A stretch of DNA of 64,000 nucleotides from positions 5,184,001-5,248,000 of the forward strand of contig CP110972.1 in the NCBI GenBank assembly GCA_028869255.1, written 5' to 3'. Origin of the DNA: Pseudomonas poae. Its GTDB lineage: Bacteria > Pseudomonadota > Gammaproteobacteria > Pseudomonadales > Pseudomonadaceae. The position numbers and the translations under genes are program-made. The notes under the pieces were generated by a model, which was not told the origin of the DNA, made no database searches, and saw only the letters and a list, made by a program, of their open reading frames with translations. Shown one piece after another: positions 16,010 through 24,254 of this stretch. Each line of letters begins with the position of its first letter. Position 1 is the first letter of the stretch.

Positions 16010-17293
16010 TCAGATCACGATCCGCAGGCATTGCCCGGCGTGATACAGCGAGAATCCAGCTTCATACAGACAGCTGCGCAGCCCTGCTCCGGTCAGCGGT
16101 TGCATGGGGGCGAACGGAATCGGCAGGGCTTGGGGATTCTGGTGACATAAGTAGTCGGCAAACGCTTTTCCGACCACGCTGCCGGTGGTCACGCCACGCC
16201 CGTTATAGCCCGTTACTGCCACAAGGCCCGGCGCCGGCTCGAACAGGCGCATCAGGTGGTCGGGGGTAAAGGCGATGCAGCCGGTCCAGGTGAATTCCCA
16301 TTGCACCGATTTGAGGTACGGGAAGTAGTGTTGCTGCACCCGATCGGCCCATGCCTTGAGGAACCATGCCGGTTTCTGGTTACCGTTGCCCAGGCTGCCG
16401 AGCAACAGACGGCCATCGGCGTCACGGCGAATGCTGCTCAGCACCTGCCGCGTATCCCAGGAGCCCTGCCCGCCGGGGAGGATCTGCTGGGCGGCGGCCT
16501 CGGTCAGCGGGGCCGACGCGACTTGATAGTAATAGCCGGGGAAAAAGTTGCGGCGCAGCTCGGTCCATTCGCCTTCGGTGTAGGCATTGGAGGCGATGAC
16601 CACCTGTGCAGCCTGCACCGAACCGTGGGCGGTCTGCACCGACCAGTTCGAGCCTTGGCGTTCCAGCCGGGCGACCGGCGAATGGTCGAACAATTGCCCG
16701 CCCAACCCTACGGCGGCGTTGGCCAAACCGCTGGTGTAAGCCATCGGGTTCAAGGTGCCGGCACGCCGGTCCAGTAAGGCGGCAGCGATCTTGCGGGTGC
16801 CGGTGGCTTGCTCGCAAGCGTGTCCGGTGAGCAACTCCACCGGTGCGCCGCGGCGCTTCCATTGTTCTTCACGACTGCGCAAATCCGCCTCGCCGCGGGC
16901 GTTGTGCGCCATGTGCAAGGTGCCCTCGCGGCGCAATTGGCAATCGATGTTGTATTTATCGATCAGGCTGAACACCAGCGACGGCGCCGCGCCCAACATG
17001 CGGTTGAGCTGACTGCCCACCGCCTCGCCGAAACCGGCTTCAATCTCGTCCGGAGGGATCCACAGGCCGGCGTTGACCAGCCCCACGTTGCGCCCCGAAC
17101 CGCCATGCCCGGTGCGATGCGCCTCCAGCACGGCCACGCTTTTACCTTGCTCCAGCAAGTGAATGGCGGCCGACAACCCGGTGATCCCGGCGCCGATCAC
17201 GCACACATCGACCTTGACCTCGCCCTTGAGCGCGGCGCGATCCGGCCGGTCGGGGGTGAGATGCTCCCACAAACATGTTTCGCGTAGTGCCAT
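16010..17293 (-). CDS. amaA: FAD-dependent oxidoreductase, probable L-pipecolate oxidase AmaA
   Basis: The protein has 427 residues, taking the ATG at 17293 (GGAG about 8 bases upstream) in place of a longer frame. The FAD-binding Rossmann motif VCVIGAGITGLSAAIHLLEQG is at about residues 30-50, and the DAO-type C-terminal flavin motif (VAVTGYNGRGVTTGSVVGKA) is present. In P. putida AmaA oxidises L-pipecolate to piperideine-6-carboxylate in the D-lysine branch of lysine catabolism. The next enzyme, AmaB, is encoded directly upstream here. The pair and the divergent LysR gene match the P. putida arrangement, which drives the name. Confidence 0.8.
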   Translation of the reverse strand: MALRETCLWEHLTPDRPDRAALKGEVKVDVCVIGAGITGLSAAIHLLEQGKSVAVLEAHRTGHGGSGRNVGLVNAGLWIPPDEIEAGFGEAVGSQLNRMLGAAPSLVFSLIDKYNIDCQLRREGTLHMAHNARGEADLRSREEQWKRRGAPVELLTGHACEQATGTRKIAAALLDRRAGTLNPMAYTSGLANAAVGLGGQLFDHSPVARLERQGSNWSVQTAHGSVQAAQVVIASNAYTEGEWTELRRNFFPGYYYQVASAPLTEAAAQQILPGGQGSWDTRQVLSSIRRDADGRLLLGSLGNGNQKPAWFLKAWADRVQQHYFPYLKSVQWEFTWTGCIAFTPDHLMRLFEPAPGLVAVTGYNGRGVTTGSVVGKAFADYLCHQNPQALPIPFAPMQPLTGAGLRSCLYEAGFSLYHAGQCLRIVI

Positions 17294-17351
17294 TGCCAGA
17301 CTCCGATGAGACCTAACAAACAACGAAGTTTTAAATTGCCAACCCAATCAA

Positions 17352-17425
17352 GTGTGGGAGCTGGCTTGCCTGCGATAGCGGTGTATCAGTCGCCACCGCT
17401 ATCGCAGGCAAGCCAGCTCCCACAT
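17352..17425. repeat. REP doublet (GGGAGCTGGCTTGCCTGCGA type)
   Basis: AGTGTGGGAGCTGGCTTGCC and its complement are separated by a short spacer between amaB and amaA. The REP lies inside what is probably a single transcript. Confidence 0.9.
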
Positions 17426-17447
17426 TGACTGCACTTCGACTTAAAGG

Positions 17448-18938
17448 TCAGTCGAAGGTAATGCCCTGCGCCAGCGGCAATTCCAGCGAGTAGTTCACGG
17501 TATTGGTCTGGCGACGCATATACCCGCGCCACGCATCCGAACCCGACTCACGCCCGCCACCGGTCTCTTTCTCGCCACCAAACGCGCCACCAATCTCCGC
17601 GCCGCTCGGGCCGATGTTGACGTTGGCGATCCCGCAATCACTGCCCACCGCCGACATGAACTGCTCGGCTTCACGCACATCGGTGGTGAAGATGCACGAC
17701 GACAAACCTTGAGGCACGGCGTTGTTCAGGCGCAGGGCTTCGGAGAAGTCCTTGTAGCCGACCACGTACAGAATCGGCGCGAAGGTTTCGGTGCACACCA
17801 CATCGCTTTGCTCGGGCATTTCCACAATTGCCGGCGACACGTAGTAGGCGTTGGGGAATTTTTCTTCCAACTGGCGCTTGCCGCCGAACACCTTGCCGCC
17901 TTCGCTCAAGGCTTGCTCCAGGGCGTCCTGCATATTGTCGAAGCCGTGTTTGTCGATCAGAGGTCCGATCAGGTTGCCTTCCAGCGGGTGGCCGATGCGC
18001 ACTTTGGAATAGGCGGCCTTGAGACGGGTAACGATTTCTTCCTTGACCGACTCGTGGGCGATCAGCCGGCGCAGGGTGGTGCAGCGCTGGCCGGCGGTGC
18101 CGACGGCGCTGAACAGGATGGCGCGTACGGCCATGTCCAGGTCGGCGCTCGGGCCGAGGATCATCGCGTTGTTGCCGCCCAGTTCAAGGATGCTGCGGGC
18201 AAAACGGGCGGCGACTTTCGGCGCCACTTCACGGCCCATGCGGGTGCTGCCGGTGGCGCTGATCAGGGCCACGCGCGGGTCATCCACCAAGGCGGCGCCA
18301 GCGTCACGGCCGCCGATGATCACCTGGCTCAGGTACTCGGGGGCGTCCTTGAAGTTTTTCAGTACGCGCTCGAACAGCGCCTGGCAGGCCAGGGCGGTAA
18401 GCGGGGTTTTTTCCGATGGTTTCCAGATCACCGCGTTGCCGCACACCAGCGCCAGGGTGGTGTTCCACGCCCATACAGCCACCGGGAAGTTGAACGCACT
18501 GATCACGCCAACCACACCCAGCGGGTGCCAGGTTTCACGCATATGGTGGCCAGGGCGCTCGGAGGCGATGGTCAAGCCGTACAACTGACGCGACAGGCCG
18601 ACGGCGAAGTCGCAGATGTCGATCATTTCCTGCACTTCACCCAAGCCTTCCTGGGTGATCTTGCCGGCTTCCCAGGACACCAGCTCGCCCAGGTCGGCCT
18701 TGTATTCGCGCAATACATCGCCAAATTGACGCACCAGTTCGCCACGGCGCGGTGCCGGCACTTTACGCCAGGCATCGAATGCATGCTCGGCGCGACTGAC
18801 CTGTTGCTCCACCTCGGCGGCACCTTCCCAGTGCACACTGCCGATGCGGCTGCCATCAATCGGCGAATGCACGGGCTGTTTGCCCGCCTGGTACAGCGCC
18901 GGGTCTACCCCGAGACGATCAAGCAATGCGGCAACCAT
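17448..18938 (-). CDS. amaB: Aldehyde dehydrogenase, probable L-aminoadipate semialdehyde dehydrogenase AmaB
   Basis: The protein has 496 residues, a full-length ALDH. NAD-binding motifs are present (SAFNFPVAVWAWNTTLALVCG, WKPSEKTPL). The catalytic Glu is in LELGGNNA and the catalytic Cys in GTAGQRCTTLRR (about residue 298), as in ALDH7-type semialdehyde dehydrogenases. AmaB converts 2-aminoadipate 6-semialdehyde (from piperideine-6-carboxylate) to 2-aminoadipate during lysine degradation. The ATG at 18938 has GGAG about 6 bases upstream. It is divergent from a LysR-type gene and followed by amaA. Confidence 0.85.
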   Translation of the reverse strand: MVAALLDRLGVDPALYQAGKQPVHSPIDGSRIGSVHWEGAAEVEQQVSRAEHAFDAWRKVPAPRRGELVRQFGDVLREYKADLGELVSWEAGKITQEGLGEVQEMIDICDFAVGLSRQLYGLTIASERPGHHMRETWHPLGVVGVISAFNFPVAVWAWNTTLALVCGNAVIWKPSEKTPLTALACQALFERVLKNFKDAPEYLSQVIIGGRDAGAALVDDPRVALISATGSTRMGREVAPKVAARFARSILELGGNNAMILGPSADLDMAVRAILFSAVGTAGQRCTTLRRLIAHESVKEEIVTRLKAAYSKVRIGHPLEGNLIGPLIDKHGFDNMQDALEQALSEGGKVFGGKRQLEEKFPNAYYVSPAIVEMPEQSDVVCTETFAPILYVVGYKDFSEALRLNNAVPQGLSSCIFTTDVREAEQFMSAVGSDCGIANVNIGPSGAEIGGAFGGEKETGGGRESGSDAWRGYMRRQTNTVNYSLELPLAQGITFD

Positions 18939-19058
18939 GGGTCACTCCTTCAAACTCAAACAGAAAATTTGCGCCGCCACAGACACGGCGATCCAGACCT
19001 TATTTGTAGCTGGCCCAAGACTTGCCAACAAACGACGATTAGGCGAGATATCATTCCG

Positions 19059-19079
19059 TTTATTCATGCAAAGAATAAA
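19059..19079. promoter_or_regulatory. Candidate LysR-type operator between amaB and its regulator
   Basis: TTTATTC-ATGCAAA-GAATAAA is a perfect 7-bp inverted repeat with a 7-base spacer. It contains the T-N11-A pattern used by LysR-type regulators. It sits 12 bp upstream of the LysR GTG start and within the 153-bp divergent promoter region. Binding and autoregulation are inference. Confidence 0.5.
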
Positions 19080-19091
19080 AAGAGGCGTGCC

Positions 19092-19979
19092 GTGCTGAAC
19101 AAAAGACATTTGCCTTCGATCACCGCCCTGCAGTGTTTCGAAGCCGCCACCCGCCACCTGAGCTTCACCCGCGCAGCCGAAGAGTTGAACCTCACGCAAA
19201 GCGCGGTGAGCAAACAGGTGGCGCAGTTGGAAGAATTGCTGCAACACCTGCTGTTTCGTCGAGTGCGCAGGCGCCTGCAGATGACCCCGGCAGGTGATTT
19301 GTACCTGGTGGAAGTGCGCAAGATCCTCACGCAGGTGGAGATGTCCACCCACTACCTGCGCTCCTACGGCGGCGAGACCGAAGTGCTGCGGGTGTCCACG
19401 CCCTACACCTTCGGCGCACGCTGGCTGGTGCCGCGCCTCAAGGGCTGGCGCTTGCGTCACCCACAGATCCATCTGGATGTGTGCAACGAGCAGGACCCGG
19501 ACGAGTTGCTGCAGGGCAAGGCCGACATGGCCTTCTACTTCGGCCAAGGCTCACGCCCCGGCACCGAAAGCCTGAAACTGTTCAGCGAGGAGCTGGTGCC
19601 GGTGTGCGCCCCGGAGAGTCTGCCCGCGCAGCCGTTCACCGACCCCACGCAACTGAGCAAGCTGGTGCTGCTGCAAAACGCCTCGCGCCCCCAGGGCTGG
19701 CACGACTGGTTCGCCAGCCAGGGTTTCCACACCGAGCACAGCTACCATGGGCCGCGTTTCGACACCTTCTATATGTGCATTCGGGCGGCGCAGGTGGGTT
19801 GCGGCGTGGCCTTGTTGCCACGGTTTCTGGTGGAAGAAGAACTGGCCGACGGCAAGCTGGTGATTCCCTGGCAGCATGCGATGCCGAGCCAGGATGCTTA
19901 TTACCTGGCTTATCCGGAGCATTCGGCGGAAGTGCCCAAGGTGCGCGAGTTTGTGAAATGGATGATGGAGCAGGTTTGA
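19092..19979 (+). CDS. LysR-family transcriptional regulator, divergent from amaB
   Basis: The protein has 295 residues, a normal LysR length. A much longer upstream frame exists but crosses the divergent promoter, so the GTG at 19092 (AAGAGG about 6 bases upstream) is the likely start, giving MLNKRHLPSITALQCFEA. The winged helix-turn-helix is LSFTRAAEELNLTQSAVSKQVAQLEE (about residues 22-47), followed by a substrate-binding domain (RFDTFYMCIRAAQVGCGVALLP). It resembles the GcvA/AmpR branch. Position suggests that it controls amaBA in response to a lysine catabolite. Confidence 0.88.
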   Translation: MLNKRHLPSITALQCFEAATRHLSFTRAAEELNLTQSAVSKQVAQLEELLQHLLFRRVRRRLQMTPAGDLYLVEVRKILTQVEMSTHYLRSYGGETEVLRVSTPYTFGARWLVPRLKGWRLRHPQIHLDVCNEQDPDELLQGKADMAFYFGQGSRPGTESLKLFSEELVPVCAPESLPAQPFTDPTQLSKLVLLQNASRPQGWHDWFASQGFHTEHSYHGPRFDTFYMCIRAAQVGCGVALLPRFLVEEELADGKLVIPWQHAMPSQDAYYLAYPEHSAEVPKVREFVKWMMEQV

Positions 19980-19995
19980 TTTTTTGGCCTGCACC

Positions 19996-20069
19996 ATCGC
20001 TATCGCAGGCAAGCCAGCTCCCACATCTGGAGTGTATTTCAAGTGTGGGAGCTGGCTTGCCTGCGATGA
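19996..20069. repeat. REP doublet (GGGAGCTGGCTTGCCTGCGA type)
   Basis: TCGCAGGCAAGCCAGCTCCC and its inverted copy flank a short palindromic spacer, between the LysR gene and pncB. Confidence 0.9.
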
Positions 20070-20191
20070 GGCCTGTGGCCATTCCAAAAAAATCACTGGC
20101 AAAACAACACAGGTCTATGCGCCACTAGCGCCATTCCTTAATTGTGCGTAAAGGTCGGCGCCCATCGCCGACCCGTCTGGAGATTCCCGTT

Positions 20192-21406
20192 ATGAGCGAG
20201 AGTGTGTTTGCCGATCGCATCGTGCAGAACTTGCTCGACACCGACTTCTACAAGCTGACCATGATGCAGGCGGTGCTGCATAACTACCCGAACGTGGAAG
20301 TGGAATGGGAGTTTCGTTGCCGTAACAGCGAAGACCTGCGCCCCTACCTCGCGGAAATCCGCTACCAGATCGAGCGCCTCGCCGAGCTGAGCCTGAGCCC
20401 GGACCAGCTTGGTTTTCTTGAGCGCATCAGCTTTATGAAGCCGGACTTTTTGCGCTTTCTAGGGCTGTTCCGCTTCAACCTGCGTTATGTGCAAACCGGT
20501 ATCGAAAACGGCGAATTGTTTATCCGCCTGCGCGGACCGTGGCTGCATGTGATCCTGTTTGAAGTGCCGATGCTGGCCATCGTCAGCGAAGTGCGTAACC
20601 GCTACCGCTACCAGACCGTGATCCTCGAACAGGCCCGCGAGCAGCTGTACCGCAAGTTCGACTGGCTGACCGCCAACGCCGGCAGCGACGAACTGGCCGA
20701 GCTGCAAGTGGCGGATTTCGGCACGCGCCGGCGCTTCTCGTACCGCGTGCAGGAAGAAGTGGTGAGCGTGCTCAAGCATGACTTCCCAGGGCGTTTTGTC
20801 GGCACCAGCAACGTGCACCTGGCCCGCGAATTCGATATGAAGCCGCTCGGCACCATGGCCCACGAATGGATCATGGCCCACCAGCAACTCGGCCCGCGCC
20901 TGATCGACAGCCAGATCGCCGCCCTCGACTGCTGGGTCCGCGAATACCGCGGCCTGCTGGGCATCGCCCTGACCGACTGCATCACCACCGATGCCTTCCT
21001 CAGCGATTTCGACTTGTACTTCGCCAAGCTGTTCGACGGCCTGCGCCACGACTCCGGTGACCCGGTGCAGTGGGCCGAAAAAGCCATCGCTCACTACCAC
21101 AAGCTCGGCATCGAGCCGATGAGCAAGACCCTGGTGTTCTCCGACAGCCTGTCGTTGCCCAAGGCCCTGGAGATTTTCCGGGCGCTGCGCGGTCGCATTA
21201 ATGTGAGCTTCGGGATCGGCACCAACCTGACCTGCGACATTCCGGGTGTGGAACCGATGAGCATCGTGCTTAAAATGACCGCCTGCAATGGCCAGCCCGT
21301 CGCGAAGATCTCCGATGAAGCGGGCAAGACCCACTGCACCGATCCGAATTTCGTCGCCTATTTGCGTCACGTTTTCAAAGTACCTGCCCTTTCCAGCAAG
21401 GAGTGA
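20192..21406 (+). CDS. pncB: Nicotinate phosphoribosyltransferase
   Basis: The protein has 404 residues, close to other PncB proteins. It converts nicotinate and PRPP, with ATP, to nicotinate mononucleotide in NAD salvage. Seen in the sequence: [20 protein letters not shown] at the N-terminus, [15 protein letters not shown] with the autophosphorylated-His region [23 protein letters not shown], and [20 protein letters not shown] for PRPP binding. The ATG at 20192 has GGAGA about 8 bases upstream. nadE follows after 3 bp, so salvage and final amidation of NAD are co-expressed. Confidence 0.95.
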   Translation: MSESVFADRIVQNLLDTDFYKLTMMQAVLHNYPNVEVEWEFRCRNSEDLRPYLAEIRYQIERLAELSLSPDQLGFLERISFMKPDFLRFLGLFRFNLRYVQTGIENGELFIRLRGPWLHVILFEVPMLAIVSEVRNRYRYQTVILEQAREQLYRKFDWLTANAGSDELAELQVADFGTRRRFSYRVQEEVVSVLKHDFPGRFVGTSNVHLAREFDMKPLGTMAHEWIMAHQQLGPRLIDSQIAALDCWVREYRGLLGIALTDCITTDAFLSDFDLYFAKLFDGLRHDSGDPVQWAEKAIAHYHKLGIEPMSKTLVFSDSLSLPKALEIFRALRGRINVSFGIGTNLTCDIPGVEPMSIVLKMTACNGQPVAKISDEAGKTHCTDPNFVAYLRHVFKVPALSSKE

Positions 21407-21409
21407 ATC

Positions 21410-22237
21410 ATGCAAGCCGTACAGCGTGAGATTGCGCAGCAGCTCAAGGTCCAAGCACCGTTCAAAGACCAGGCGGCCCTCGAAGCCGAAGTTGCCCGAC
21501 GCGTGGCGTTTATCCAGGACTGCCTGCGCAATTCCGGGCTCAAGACATTGGTGCTGGGCATCAGTGGCGGCGTCGACTCCCTGACCGCTGGCCTGTTGGC
21601 CCAGCGTGCGATGCAGGAACTGCGCGCCAGCACGGGTGATGAGGCTTACCGGTTTATCGCCGTGCGCCTGCCCTACGAAACCCAATTCGATGAAATCGAC
21701 GCCCAGGCATCGGTGGACTTTATTGAGCCGGACGAGCGCCATACCGTGAATATCGGCCCGGCGGTGAAAGCCTTGGCCAATGAAGTGGCGGCATTTGAGG
21801 GCAAGGCGGCGGTGTCCCGCGACTTCGTGCTGGGCAACACCAAGGCGCGCATGCGCATGGTGGCGCAGTACACCATCGCGGGCGCGGCCGGCGGCCTGGT
21901 GATCGGTACCGACCATGCGGCGGAAGCGGTGATGGGCTTTTTCACCAAGTTCGGTGACGGCGCGTGCGACCTGGCGCCCTTGAGCGGCCTGGTGAAAAAC
22001 CAGGTGCGAGCGATTGCGCGACACTTTGGCGCGCCGGAGTCATTGGTGGAGAAGATCCCGACTGCGGACCTGGAAGACCTGTCGCCCGGCAAGCCGGATG
22101 AAGCGTCCCACGGCGTGACCTATGCCGAGATCGATGCGTTCCTGCACGGCGAGCCGGTGCGTGAGGAAGCGTTCAGGATTATCTGCGAGACCTACCGCAA
22201 GACCGAGCACAAGCGGGTCATGCCGTTTGCGCCGTGA
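21410..22237 (+). CDS. nadE: Ammonia-dependent NAD+ synthetase
   Basis: The protein has 275 residues, the short NH3-dependent form without a glutaminase domain. It adenylates and amidates deamido-NAD+. The PP-loop motif [19 protein letters not shown] is at about residues 46-64. [31 protein letters not shown] and the C-terminal KTEHKR are family hallmarks. It follows pncB by 3 bp with AAGGAG in the intervening sequence. Confidence 0.95.
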   Translation: MQAVQREIAQQLKVQAPFKDQAALEAEVARRVAFIQDCLRNSGLKTLVLGISGGVDSLTAGLLAQRAMQELRASTGDEAYRFIAVRLPYETQFDEIDAQASVDFIEPDERHTVNIGPAVKALANEVAAFEGKAAVSRDFVLGNTKARMRMVAQYTIAGAAGGLVIGTDHAAEAVMGFFTKFGDGACDLAPLSGLVKNQVRAIARHFGAPESLVEKIPTADLEDLSPGKPDEASHGVTYAEIDAFLHGEPVREEAFRIICETYRKTEHKRVMPFAP

Positions 22238-22274
22238 GGTGAGCCAGATGGTTTCGGGTTGATTGTCAGACCGC

Positions 22275-22341
22275 TTTCGCGAGCAAGCCCGCTCCCACAT
22301 TTGGAATGCATTTCAAGTGTGGGAGCGGGCTTGCTCGCGAA
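22275..22341. repeat. REP doublet (GCGAGCAAGCCCGCTCCCAC type)
   Basis: Inverted copies of TTCGCGAGCAAGCCCGCTCC flank the spacer palindrome TTGGAATGCATTTCAA, between the convergent nadE and azurin genes. Confidence 0.9.
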
Positions 22342-22357
22342 GAACGATAACGCGGTC

Positions 22358-22804
22358 TTACTTGACGGTCACAGTGCCTTTCATCATCGAGATGTGGCCT
22401 GGGAACGAGCAGAAGAAACCATACTTTTCATCAGCCTTCAGCTTCGAAACGTCGAACGTCACCGAGTCTTTCTCACCAGCACCGATGAGTTTGGTGTGAG
22501 CGATGATGCGTTCGTCACCGTCTTTCAGGTAGTTCTTGTCAACGCCGCCGGCCATACCATCAGCCGCAATCGGCTGCATGTCGGCTTCTTTACTCAATAC
22601 CCAGTTGTGACCCATGACGTTTTTCGGCAGGTTGCCGGAGTGAGTCAACTCGACGGTGAACGTCTTGCAGCTCTTGTCGATCGTGATTTCCTTGGTGTTG
22701 AAGGACATCTGGTCGGTGGAGTCGACGGTGACCTTGCACTCTGCGGCAAGCAACTGGCCGCTCGCCAGAGTCAGCAGGGAAACAGCAACGAGTTTGGCAA
22801 ACAT
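22358..22804 (-). CDS. azu: Azurin (blue copper protein)
   Basis: The protein has 148 residues including a signal peptide ([19 protein letters not shown]). Mature azurin begins [18 protein letters not shown]. The copper ligands are visible: His in VMGHNW (His46 type) and Cys, His and Met in [14 protein letters not shown]. The disulfide cysteines (AECK and KSCKTF) are also present. It is a periplasmic one-electron carrier associated with denitrification and redox stress. The ATG at 22804 has GGAG about 6 bases upstream. An ANR-like site lies about 70 bp upstream. Confidence 0.96.
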   Translation of the reverse strand: MFAKLVAVSLLTLASGQLLAAECKVTVDSTDQMSFNTKEITIDKSCKTFTVELTHSGNLPKNVMGHNWVLSKEADMQPIAADGMAGGVDKNYLKDGDERIIAHTKLIGAGEKDSVTFDVSKLKADEKYGFFCSFPGHISMMKGTVTVK

Positions 22805-22873
22805 GTGAATCTCCAAGGCAGGGTTAAAAAACGCGTATTGCGACAAGGGTGCCTCAAGCAGGCTTGAATTCTT

Positions 22874-22887
22874 ATGATCTGAATCAA
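22874..22887 (-). promoter_or_regulatory. ANR/FNR-like box upstream of azurin
   Basis: On the minus strand the site reads TTGATTCAGATCAT, one mismatch from TTGAT-N4-ATCAA. It is centred about 76 bp upstream of the azu ATG. Oxygen-dependent ANR control of azurin is known in P. aeruginosa, so the motif is likely functional, activating expression at low oxygen. Confidence 0.6.
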
Positions 22888-23135
22888 CAGATTGTATACA
22901 ACTTTAGGCTATCAGACTTATCAACACAATCTACCAGCCAAAGCAGCAGTACCTGCTTATGATCGGCCCATCACCCACTGGAGCCCGAACCATGCGCCTC
23001 AATCACCTGTTCAACGGCCTGTTGGCTGCGTACGCCTGCGGTAAGTGAAGGCCAAGCGCACCTTGAAGCTGCTACCATGTCGTCCCAAGGCAGCTGCGCG
23101 CCGCCACCCTCACCTTCGACCCTAGAGGATCGCCC
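22888..23135. other. Intergenic region with a possible 18-codon ORF
   Basis: Between the azurin promoter and the 60-residue gene, an ATG at 22992 opens an 18-codon frame (MRLNHLFNGLLAAYACGK) ending at 23048. It begins like a signal or lipoprotein leader and stops right after a Cys. It could be the stump of a decayed small lipoprotein gene, but evidence is thin. Nothing else is visible. Confidence 0.25.
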
Positions 23136-23318
23136 ATGGCCAAACCTAATTACTCCTTCGCCAAACGTCAGAGAGACTTGGCCAAGGAGCAGAAGAAAGA
23201 GGAAAAGCTGCAACGCAAGAAAGCCGCTGCCGATGAAGAGGCAGGTGCACTGAACCCGGATGCTGAAGGTGAAGTGGCGACTGACGAGACCGAGACACCG
23301 AAAGACCCGGCTGAATAA
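23136..23318 (+). CDS. Small highly charged conserved-type protein (60 aa)
   Basis: The protein has 60 residues: MAKPNYSFAKRQRDLAKEQK, then a Lys/Glu-rich helix and an acidic Pro/Glu-ending tail (TETPKDPAE). The N-terminal NYSFAKRQRDLAK.QK motif is, from memory, widespread in proteobacterial small proteins of unknown function. It is preceded by AGAGGATCGCCC just before the ATG. It has no membrane segment, and predicted structure is helical or disordered. The function is unknown. Confidence 0.7.
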   Translation: MAKPNYSFAKRQRDLAKEQKKEEKLQRKKAAADEEAGALNPDAEGEVATDETETPKDPAE

Positions 23319-23423
23319 ATTCTGTTGGGGTGAGCAGGCCCTCCCTGCTCACCCCAACCCACCATTATTGCAGCGGCATCACCGTCACCCGCACCTCCGG
23401 GTCATGGTTCCCTCCCCCCAGAA

Positions 23424-24254
23424 TCACCCCCGCAACGGCGACACATCAGAGAAATCACGGCCCCAGGCCAGGGTGATGTGCTCCAGTGCCGGCTGCACAT
23501 TGTTCGTCGGATCAAAATCTACCCAGCCCGACACCGGGCAATACACCGAAACCCATGCGTGGGACGCGTCGGCGCCGATCAGCCGTGGTTGGCCCGGCGG
23601 CGGTTGGGTCAGCAGATAACCACTGATATAGCGCGCCGCCAGGCCCCGCGAGCGCAGGCACGCGAGCATCAGGTGGGCGAAGTCCTGGCACACGCCGCGT
23701 CGGCGCTCCAGCACTTCCACCAAGGGTGTGGCGACTTGGGTGGCTTCGGCATCGAAGGTGAATTCGCTGAAGATCTTTTCCATCAACGCCTGCACGCCCA
23801 GCAGCAACGGCTTACCGGGAGGGAAACAACTCTCGGAAAACTCGACGAAGGTTTTTTTCAGGTGCACGTACGGCGACTCAAAGCGATAGCGGCAGGCTTC
23901 GATCAGTTCGGCGGGCAGCGGCTGGCTGCTGTAGGTCAGGCTGTCACGGGTCTGGTCCCAGGCTGGCGACTGCTGAAAATCCAGCGCCGGGCGGGCCAGC
24001 ACTTCCACGGTTAACCCGGCATTGACCAGCAGTTCGTCGTGGGGCCGCTCAAACGCCAAGCGGGTGATCGGGTTGCCGAACACGTCCAGCTCATCGCGGC
24101 GCGAAGACGGCTGCGGGCTGATATCCAGTTGCTGCGCGCTGCAACGCTGCCAGGCGCACGGCCGTGGCCATAAATGCGCCAGCTGCTGGGCCAGGGACAC
24201 CGGGCTGTCGTAGTGGTAGTGGGTATCGTGAAAAATCTGATAGCGCGCGCTCAT
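23424..24254 (-). CDS. Transglutaminase-like protein, C-terminus frameshifted
   Basis: The open frame encodes 276 residues. An N-terminal beta domain (MSARYQIFHDTHYHYDSPVS) is followed by a transglutaminase/protease-like core. The catalytic Cys is in RRGVCQDFAHLML (about residue 195), the His in DASHAWVSVYCP and the Asp in WVDFDPTNN. Homologues usually continue after SPLRG. Adding one G to the G5 run (forward C5 at 23427-23431) restores GVILGGGNHDPEVRVTVMPLQ-stop ending at 23365, for 296 residues. The gene starts inside the stop of the ATP-grasp/alpha-E gene (TAATG) and is last in a three-gene cluster. Its substrate is unknown. Confidence 0.85.
   Translation of the reverse strand: MSARYQIFHDTHYHYDSPVSLAQQLAHLWPRPCAWQRCSAQQLDISPQPSSRRDELDVFGNPITRLAFERPHDELLVNAGLTVEVLARPALDFQQSPAWDQTRDSLTYSSQPLPAELIEACRYRFESPYVHLKKTFVEFSESCFPPGKPLLLGVQALMEKIFSEFTFDAEATQVATPLVEVLERRRGVCQDFAHLMLACLRSRGLAARYISGYLLTQPPPGQPRLIGADASHAWVSVYCPVSGWVDFDPTNNVQPALEHITLAWGRDFSDVSPLRG

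Noticed and set aside
20459..22024. 521-codon minus-strand frame over pncB and nadE
   Set aside because: It is antisense to two unmistakable enzymes and its product is His/Gln/Arg-rich without family features.
22992..23048. 18-codon frame MRLNHLFNGLLAAYACGK as a real microprotein
   Set aside because: It has a lipoprotein-leader look but stops just after the Cys; no conservation can be assessed here, so it is only noted in the intergenic entry.
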